NCBI RefSeq assembly: GCF_001649575.2
Contig: NC_051430.1
Location: 13,675,513 to 13,739,512 of the forward strand
DNA length: 64,000 nucleotides
Source of the DNA: Kryptolebias marmoratus
Lineage: Eukaryota > Chordata > Actinopteri > Cyprinodontiformes > Rivulidae
Direction of reading: 5' to 3'
The position numbers were made by a program, and so were the translations under genes. This document shows, one piece after another, positions 27,901-36,900 of this stretch. Position 1 is the first letter of the stretch. Each line of letters begins with the position of its first letter. A model generated the notes under the pieces. The model did no database searches. It had not been told where the DNA came from and saw only the letters and a program-made list of their open reading frames with translations.

Positions 27901-30900
27901 GCAGAGGAAGTAGGGCTGCAAGTATTGAACCTTTTAATGATCAACTATTTTATATACTAATCTATTGATTAATTGGATGTACTGTACATATGCTACATAA
28001 ATAGTTCCCTACCTTTTTTCTAGATATCCCTTGACTTGTAGAATAAGCTGTCCTCCCCTTCCACTATTAGAACCACACTCAAGTATGCGCATGTGTCAGC
28101 ACGGGATCTAGCATATTTTAGATGAGATATCAGGATGTTTTGACAGTGTGTTTTAGCCTTTGCTTTTATAGTTACATGCTCATGAAGAGTCACTGTTCAG
28201 TAGGAGTGTGGAGCTGAGCTGATAAAGAAAGTGAAACCCTTTTTGGCCCGTCTGAGTTCAACAGTTTGTCTGTTTGACAGTCCAGAACTTTTTGTTTGTG
28301 TTTTGATCAAACTGTGTCTGAATTGGTTTAATAGCAGGTGCATTTCTCATCGTAATCAAGTTATTGTAAGGAAAAAGTCAGTATCAATAAAACATAACTC
28401 AGATGTTGGAAATATGTGTTTCAAAGACGCACACAAAGAGCCACCGGTTTCATCTGCCGCGCACGTTGTTACAGCTCTGTTTGACGTTTTAATAACAAAA
28501 CATTTAACAGGTTCAGAAAATGGCTTTTAAATGCTGTTTTCTAGTAAATTAACAGCAACACAATATGAGCAATGCAATGTAATATAATTGTCTGCTAATA
28601 GAATGGTATGACAAACCCAAATTTGTCCTTCTATATGCTTTTTTTTTGTTTTTGCTTGTCAGTATATTTACCCAAGTTGTTGTTATTATTTAATTCTGGT
28701 AATTGTGCTATGTCAGATGTGAGTTATTGTCTTTTGGTACCAAATTTTTGAAGCATTAACACTCTTTATTCTTCTTTGCAGCCGTGTGGTTTTACCTTGT
28801 AGTGTTGAGGAGGTAAGTAAATATTAGTTTTGCTTTTATTATTATTACTTATACTATTACAGTAATTACTATCAGATTGTTTTTGTTTGTATTTTATATC
28901 TTTGCATATAAAGAAATCTTTAAAACATAATAACATCAGCACTGAAGTAGTTAAACTACACAAATGAAGACGTTGCCCACACTTCTGTCCTTGTATGTGT
29001 GTGTTTTAATCCAAATGAGTACAACTATATACAAATACTCCAGTCTCCCTTCAATGTTGGGAGACCAAAAAAAACACAAATTGTATATTTTCATAAAAGG
29101 TTGTCCTTTGCTTCCTATGCTATAGGAAATAACTTATGGGTCACTGAATCTCTTTTTCTTAGTATTTAAAAAACCTTTTATAATGGGTGCCAAATACAGG
29201 CTTTTAGGACATTTTACATGAAGGTCTGCATAAGCAAAATGCTACTCAAATTATTCAACAATTTCTGCACGTATTTAGTAAAGAATGTCATAAACGCAAC
29301 AAGCAGCAAAGCCAGTGAACAACCTCATCCAAAAGCAACTCCTGAGATTAATCTCATGTTATGCCAAATATGAAGATTTTAACATAAATAGAAAAAAGTA
29401 AGATGAGAACTTTTGGGCTAAAATGCAGTAAAATAAAGCTACAGAAACTATGAGGATCAAACCATAACCTGTAATATTGTTTCATGGTTGAAATGCGCTT
29501 TTATTGGCTTGAATCCTTTCAGAAGTTTTGATGCATCTGTCTGTTTTTTTGTTGCAGTATCAAGTCGGACAGCTCTTCTCTGTGGCTGAAGCAAGTAAAA
29601 ATGAGACGGGTGGAGGTGAAGGCATTGAGGTTCTTAAGAATGAGCCTTATGAAAATAATGAAGAGAAAGGACAGTATACACACAAAATTTATCATCTAAA
29701 GAGGTGTGTATCGTTTCCTTATGCCTTGATGCTTTTCCTAGTGTAATAATCTAACACTACCAGAAGGTGGCAGTGTTGTTTTATTTGTGAAGCATTTTTT
29801 GTGACTGTTCTCCTTCCTGATATATTTGCTTTAGAATCACTGAAAACTACGCAAGTGTTTTCTTTCTTCTTTATTTACTGTTTATCTTTCCTGCCCTACA
29901 GTAAAGTCCCAGCGTTTGTCAGGCTCCTGGCCCCTGAAGGCGCTTTGGTATTCCATGAAAAAGCTTGGAATGCCTACCCCTACTGCAGAACCAGTGAGTA
30001 TTCCTTCATGTTGCTCTACAACTCCTCTTCTTTTTCCCAATTAAAAGTTTTTGTATTGCCTTTGCCTTTGTGATGGGTACCTGTCTTTTTGTTTTGTTTT
30101 GCTGTATATTTTTTTACGTTTATAAATGTGTTTACCTTTTTTTTTTTTTTCTTTCGTTTTCTCCCCCCCACCACCCTTTCTCTTTTTCTTCTAATGAATA
30201 ATCTTGTTCCAGTTGTGACGGTAAGCAGTCTTGAGTTTCTTTCAAATACTCAAAAGTACGTTAAAGGTGTTTCACTTCATTGTAATTTTTTTTTCAATTT
30301 TCCGCCCAGAATGAATATATGAAAGACAATTTCTTCATTAAAATTGAGACATGGCACAAACCAGACCTGGGAACACAAGAAAATGTGAGCACTTCCAAAT
30401 TGTTCTCTTTTTATTTAGCTTTGACTTACAACAAATTCATCTCAGAGCACTTTAAAGTTAAAACAAACTGTCAAACATGTCATTTGAATTATAGATTTTA
30501 GTCATATTTTATTTTGTTTTGTGACAAATATTCTTTGTTTTTATTAGGTGCACAAACTAGACCTTTCCACATGGCAGAATGTAGCTGTTGTGCCCATTGA
30601 TATTGCAGACGGAAGTCAGGTGTCCAATGCTGTAAGTAGAAACTTCTTCAGGTGTTTTTCTGGCTAAAGATAAATTATACTTTGGCGCCTCTATGTGGCC
30701 AGCTGTGTTCATTACACTGTTTGTTCAGCGTTGATCCCATCCACTCCACGTGGAAAACTGCAGCAGTTATTTTATTTCTAACGACAGTAAATATGTTGGT
30801 TTGTTTACTTTTTGAGCACATTACACAAGTGGAGGCTTAGTAATTGACAAATATTGCTAAGTATGTTGTCATGTTTGTGTTCAACTGTTAAGGCAAACTA

Positions 30901-33900
30901 TTTTGTTGTTGCTCATTAAACTAGACAAAAGCCCACCGTAAAATCTGAGAGTCCAAGATTGTTATTCTGTTCCCTAAATGTTTAAAACAAATATAGGATG
31001 CTTTAATGTTGAGATGAAATGGAGGAAAAAATTGCTGCTAAAACTGATTTGTTTTATTTCAGTTCAGTTTAATTATGTTGTCAGTTGGACGCAGGTGATA
31101 GTGAAATTGTCTTTATTATTTTTAAGATACATAAACAAGAAGACAACCAGTCGAATCAGAGTCAGTATGCTGTACGTCCACAGAAAGTGTGGAGAGGTGG
31201 TCAGTATGTCCTCGTGCAGCCAATGCTTAAAGCAGCGTAGCCAAAAGGACAACTCAGGGTAACTCAAGGCAGTTCCAGCTTTATTTTTTTCCCCCCAAAA
31301 AAATGTTTTAAACACTGTCTCAGAAATGAAGAGAGCGCTTCCTTCTTGAACCCAAACTAGGACCTAGCTCCACGAGAGCGCTAGGCCCAAGGCCTCCTAA
31401 ACTACTTTTAGAAACCATGAAAACCACACGTAAATGTGCGGTCTGAGAGGAAAGTGCTCTGTTGGGAAAACATGGGACTGCAGAGTTGGAGCTCGGTCAT
31501 TAATAGCTTTGTGTGTGAAGAAAAGTATGGCTAGATGGTGTTCTGGATTTGGTAGGGAAGTTAAAATTAGACAAATGTAATGTCTCCTAATCTTTTAGGT
31601 TTTTTCAGGGGTTTTTTTTTGCTGTTGTTTTTACATTCTGATTATAGAGAATTACTTCTAATGAGGTCATGTAACTTGATTTATGTGCAAATATTTTTGG
31701 TAAAAAAAAATCCTATGTGGATGTGTAAGTGGTGGGATCCCACACTTACACTGAAGAACTCGGTGATGCCATCTATAGTAAATAAAGGGGTAGATGGATC
31801 CAAAGGCAACAATCTAAGTCGTGTTTAGGTCTTAGTTTTTTTTACGTTGACTCATTTATTATATTATACATTTTTTAAATTAATATTTAGTTTATTGACT
31901 CATAAATTGCCATAAATATTTTAGAACCACTTGGCAGTTTTCTTGGCAGTAGTGACTCAGGATTTCATAATCTCAGATTAATATCATGTTTTCTCTGTAG
32001 CGTCTGGGCTGTGCATTAAATTGTGCCAAATTTATTTATTTACTTAAGTGGTTGTTGTCTCTGTAGCTTTTATAATGGATCTTGTGGCTCCAAAGCTGGA
32101 AATTTTATCTCGATCAAATGGGTTCTTTCTCAAAATCACCTATATTAAGAGAACAGATGAATCCCCGGAGTAGTACATTTCTAATATGAAATAGCATTTA
32201 GTTTTTTGAAGTAGGATCATTTAAACGTTCCTTGAGCTTTTAATGAAGTTCTTTATTTATTTGAAGATTATTGTTTATGAAATGAATCCGAATTTATTGA
32301 GTGCATGAACAAAATAAAACACTTTGGAGCTTCACATTTCAGTCACTTAACCCTGGAAAAGTCATTTCAAAATTCCTACTTAAAGAAAGGGATTTTGAAG
32401 CTTTATGAATATTTGCTTCCTGTTTTTTTTTTCAGCTTAATGATTATTGATATATATATATTTTAAATCAAGATTATTCCTTTTTTGATTTGCATTTAAG
32501 AAAAGTTTTGGCAGCTTGTATTTTTTTATGTTCAGTTTTTGTATCGTATCAAAATACAAAAAAAATGACTTTTTGCCATCTCTGAAATCTTATTAGAAGA
32601 TGTTGCACATTATTGCTGATATTTGACTTCTCATTGCCTCATTTCAGTGTTGCTCTCTGTGTGTGCAATTAAATGGGTGGCTATTTGACAGAGAAATATC
32701 GGTGCCTGTGTGTGTGTGTACTAGTTTGTTTGCTGTAGGTAGTTAACAAGGCGGACGTGTTTGCCTCACTGGAGGAGTGTGTTGTGTCTCAGGGCCCTAT
32801 CAGCCCTCAGCCTCAGGCATGACTGCAGGGCCTGGGGCGTACCGCCAGCACAGATGAGTTTGTTAGCGTAATTAAAGCTTACTATGCTGCTGGAACTAGA
32901 CAAATACACAACATACCACACACTCCCTTTTTTTTTTTTCCTTACTTGAGGAGTAGCTCCTCTTCATGTACCACGGCACATCGATTCACAGACCTCATTA
33001 GAGCTGCACAGTGTATTGTTATAGTGATGGAGCTTCAAGCATTAAAGCAGCCAAATTCTTGCGACTGTGTGTGTAGTAGCGTTGGGGTGTGTGTGCGTTC
33101 TCATTTCTTTCCACATGTTTGGCACCCTCCTGGTGGCCAGTAGCCCTGAAAAGGGAGCTTTTAGCTGCAGGGGTATCATGATTTATTTAAAATTACTGGG
33201 CCCTTGAGCTGTTGATAATTTAAAAACCATTTCATTTATTTGTGCAATTATTTCTCCTGCCTGCTTCAATGGCGTCAGTTTTGGCATGTTGCGCTCATGT
33301 CTTGCATGTGGACTCTTTATCCCTCTGTATTCCTTTACGTGCATTTGATCTTTGTGCTATGAAATCACGACCAGCCTGTGTAATGGGCCATGGGTGGTTT
33401 CGTCACTGGAGTTTTTTTTTTTTTTTTTTGGTGGAACGGGATTTTGTAAACTGCTTATGTAAGCTTAAGAGTGTTGTCACAGTTGAATATCAAAACACCA
33501 GAGCTTAATGTGCAACATGCATTCATCAACGCATGTGCAGTAGATGCAGCGGGATTCACTGAGATCAATCTTTTAGTGTCACCGTATAAAATGTAAAACC
33601 ATAGTAGCGTTTGTGCCCCTTAGACATTTTTTCTGCCGAAGCTGCTTGTATCACAGTGCAGGAAAATAAAACCACCTTGATATTGACAACTTTTTGTGTT
33701 CAGTGTCTTAATAAATCAAGAAAATATTTTATACTTGAAAGTGATTTAATATCTTATAAACTGAGCACATCTTATGTGTTGTTGTTTTTTTGTCATTGTG
33801 CAGTACTGTTTTCAATTAACAAGCTATAGGTTTTCCCAAAATTACGTTTTTCTTTTTCAAATGTTGTATATTATGCTCACTTCTTAAACAATATTTTCTT

Positions 33901-36900
33901 TCATTAGGACTACAAGCCTGATGAGGATCCAGTCAGGTTCAAGTCAGTTAAAACTGGGAGAGGACCTCTTGGACCCAACTGGCAGGTATTATTCTTGTGC
34001 ACTTTAGACACTGAGATCATTTTATTCATACAGAAATATTACACCTCCTTTATTGGAAAGAGAAACTAAGCAGAAGCATGTTCTATTTGACCCTTTGTGT
34101 CTGATTGTTTTCACCTGGAACACAGCGGTTTACAGATTCATCGGTTTCTCTGACATATTGACATCAGTGAGACATTTTACAAGCTGCTGGAGTTGGTCAA
34201 ATCTGACGGCCAAACACAGAGCTGCCTCGACTGTCTCATCCACTCACACAAAACACAGTTTTATCTGATGACTACTCTATTAAACTTCTGTTAATGTCAT
34301 GAAATTAAGGATGTAGTTAATTTCTCCTTTTTTTGGTCTGAAATAAAGCCAGCTCAATATTTAAACTGATTTCTCAAGGAATTCACACTGCCCATACTAT
34401 CTCACTCCTTCTTCAGTTGCTTTTGTATTTATGTAACTTTTTAGGCTCAAAGCCACCCAAAGTTTTGTACAAAGACAAAACTGAAAATACAAGCAGGAAA
34501 ACGAAACAATTAAAATTTATAAAAGCTTAAGACCTGAAAATCAGAGCTGAAGGTGAAAATGTTACAATTTTGGTCACCTGCCGAGCAACCAGTGCATTTC
34601 TATGTTTAACACATTCAGAGATATTATTCATCAAGTTAAAACTACATTTTAATCTTTGTATTGAAACAACCTAGTTGTTTGTTTCAGTCATACGGTTAAG
34701 GTGGTGTAACACAGCTCTTTCCACTGGATCTGAGCAGGAAATTCAGCTGTTGTGCCTTTTTAAATTATTTGTAGACTCTGCTTTTTCAGCGTATGTTGAT
34801 GAATAACTGGTGCTCAAATGGTTGTTGCATTAGACATCTCAAATACCACAGGGCAATAAGGACTTAGGTTCTGTTTGATGAAGGATATGTGTGTTGATTA
34901 CAACATATTTTATAAACAAATAAATTCCTGCATCTTTATCTTGCAAGCAGCTGTTTGTTGGCATTAATGTTTAGCAAGTTTCTGTTGTAACATTAGGCAT
35001 AAAAATCTGAATTTGGTGGCTGGGTTGTGCATCAGCATTTGGAGAAACCTATAATAAAATAAAATGACAGACTGATTGAAATAAAACATACATTTTTGAA
35101 TTGTTGTACATTCTAATTAAGAATAAATAGAGCTATGTGTTTAAAAAAGGCAGACTGAGTAGAGCTGAGTTTTTTTTTAATGCTTTCAGTTAATTAGGTC
35201 AATTTGTAAAGGTTTATTTTGCTCTCCTCTAGAGCACCACTGCCAGTCTTAATAAAGAGCAACCATAGCTGGAGGAAGGTTCAAAACAGGTTGTGTTTTG
35301 ATGGAAACTAATAATGTTTCTTAGTTGTTATTGAGTGAAGGCGTTATTTCAAGTCATTTGTTTAAAGTTCTGTTTTTAAGCCTAATCACCCAAACTGTGT
35401 GACACAATTCAAGGCCAGAAATAAGAAAAATGTCCATTTATGGATATTGATTCTAACAGTCACAAATAGGTTTTGTGCTAAGACTGGCATATTTTTCAAT
35501 GAAAGGGTTAAATATCAGTATGGAATAATAATTTCACATATTTTGCTGATTTCCTCTTTAAAGCCCTGCAGACTCACGAGCTGGTCATGATGACTGAGAG
35601 AGCTTCTGCAGTGGAGCCCTCAGAGTTCACCATGGGAAACTTTCCTCTGCTGCAAGAATTTTCCCAGAACAAAGGCAGACTAACTGCTTTAAAAAGTAGG
35701 AATAAAGAGACACAACTTTTATTTTGTGTTTTTTAATTAGATCACTTCCCTGTCTGCTGTGGACATGGAAAACTGTTTTATTAAAAAGGCAGAAGAAAAG
35801 TAGTTATGTGACAACAGAGGCACAATTTCTGCCAGCTTCTCAGAGCAATAAAACTCTTGTCTATCTCTGCATGCACACATGCTTGCATATCGGTACCCTT
35901 TGTATTTCTGAAAACTTCTGCTCCTTTGAGTGGGGCACAGAGAGGGAGAGAAGAAATGTCACCGTAAGTGTTTTGATGTAGAATCCGTTTTATGTGAAGT
36001 TCTCCTTTAGCGATGACAACTTTTCTAAACCTACTGCAAATTTAGAAATGTTTCTCATTTCTCCCCACTCTCGCTCTTCTTTATGATCGTCGCATCAAAC
36101 GGCAGTGGGACGAGGGTGATTGAGGCGGGTCTGTGGCATTTTCGCTTGGAATGCCGAGCCCGAATGAAGTGATTAATTAAACAGGTGTTCTCGGAGGGGG
36201 AGTATTTGTGTTCTGGGGGTGAGCAGGTCCTAGGTGTTAATAATGTAACCGGCTTTGCACTGCGACGCCCTTATCGCTTCGCAAGCACCTTTTTATCTGC
36301 CTTCTGTGGCCACAAAAGGCATGCCTGTTGGGAGCGGTGTCGCTGTCGGGGCGGAAGCAGAGAAATGGTCCCTTCATCTGGAGTTTATCCACTTTGCTGT
36401 GCCCCAACCCCCTCCTCCTTGTCTTTTCTTCAGAGCGAGGCGCAGTGCAAGCAGCAGAGGATGAATTTAGAAAATGTATTGTGGATTAGGGGACTTTTAT
36501 CTGAGCACACCACATCATCATATTGATAATTATTTTAGCAAGCTCGAAACCCAAAGCATTATGTATTAATAAATTTAAGCTTTGAACGCATCCAAGAAGA
36601 GTTTAAAATAGTGTTCTTTTTAGCCTTGTGCTGCGTTTTAACAATTATCTTATTGCAAAGTTGGTGTGAAGTTTTAGTTGGAAGATTTATTATGATACTG
36701 TGATTTTAAAAAAAAAAAAAAAAAAAAAAGTGACTGGAAATCTACTTCTGTTCTTTTTTTTCTAATAATAGGAAGAGCTGGCAAGTAAAACTGATTGTCC
36801 AAAGATGTGCGCCTACAAACTAGTCACAGTCAAGTTTAAGTGGTGGGGGCTGCAAACCAAAGTGGAGAACTTCATCCATGAGGTTAGTGATTGTTTGCAC

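Larger units (their letters stand above)
24950..28781 (+). other. PITPNB intron 1 with several transposon remnants
   Basis: This 3.8 kb intron is CpG-rich for its first 450 bp, then AT-rich. It holds a Tc1/mariner fossil and three hAT-like or unknown repeat fragments between 25990 and 27990 (listed). No gene. Confidence 0.75.

Noticed and set aside
33126..33145. CTCF-like core ctcctggtggccag
   Set aside because: Two or more mismatches to the core consensus.
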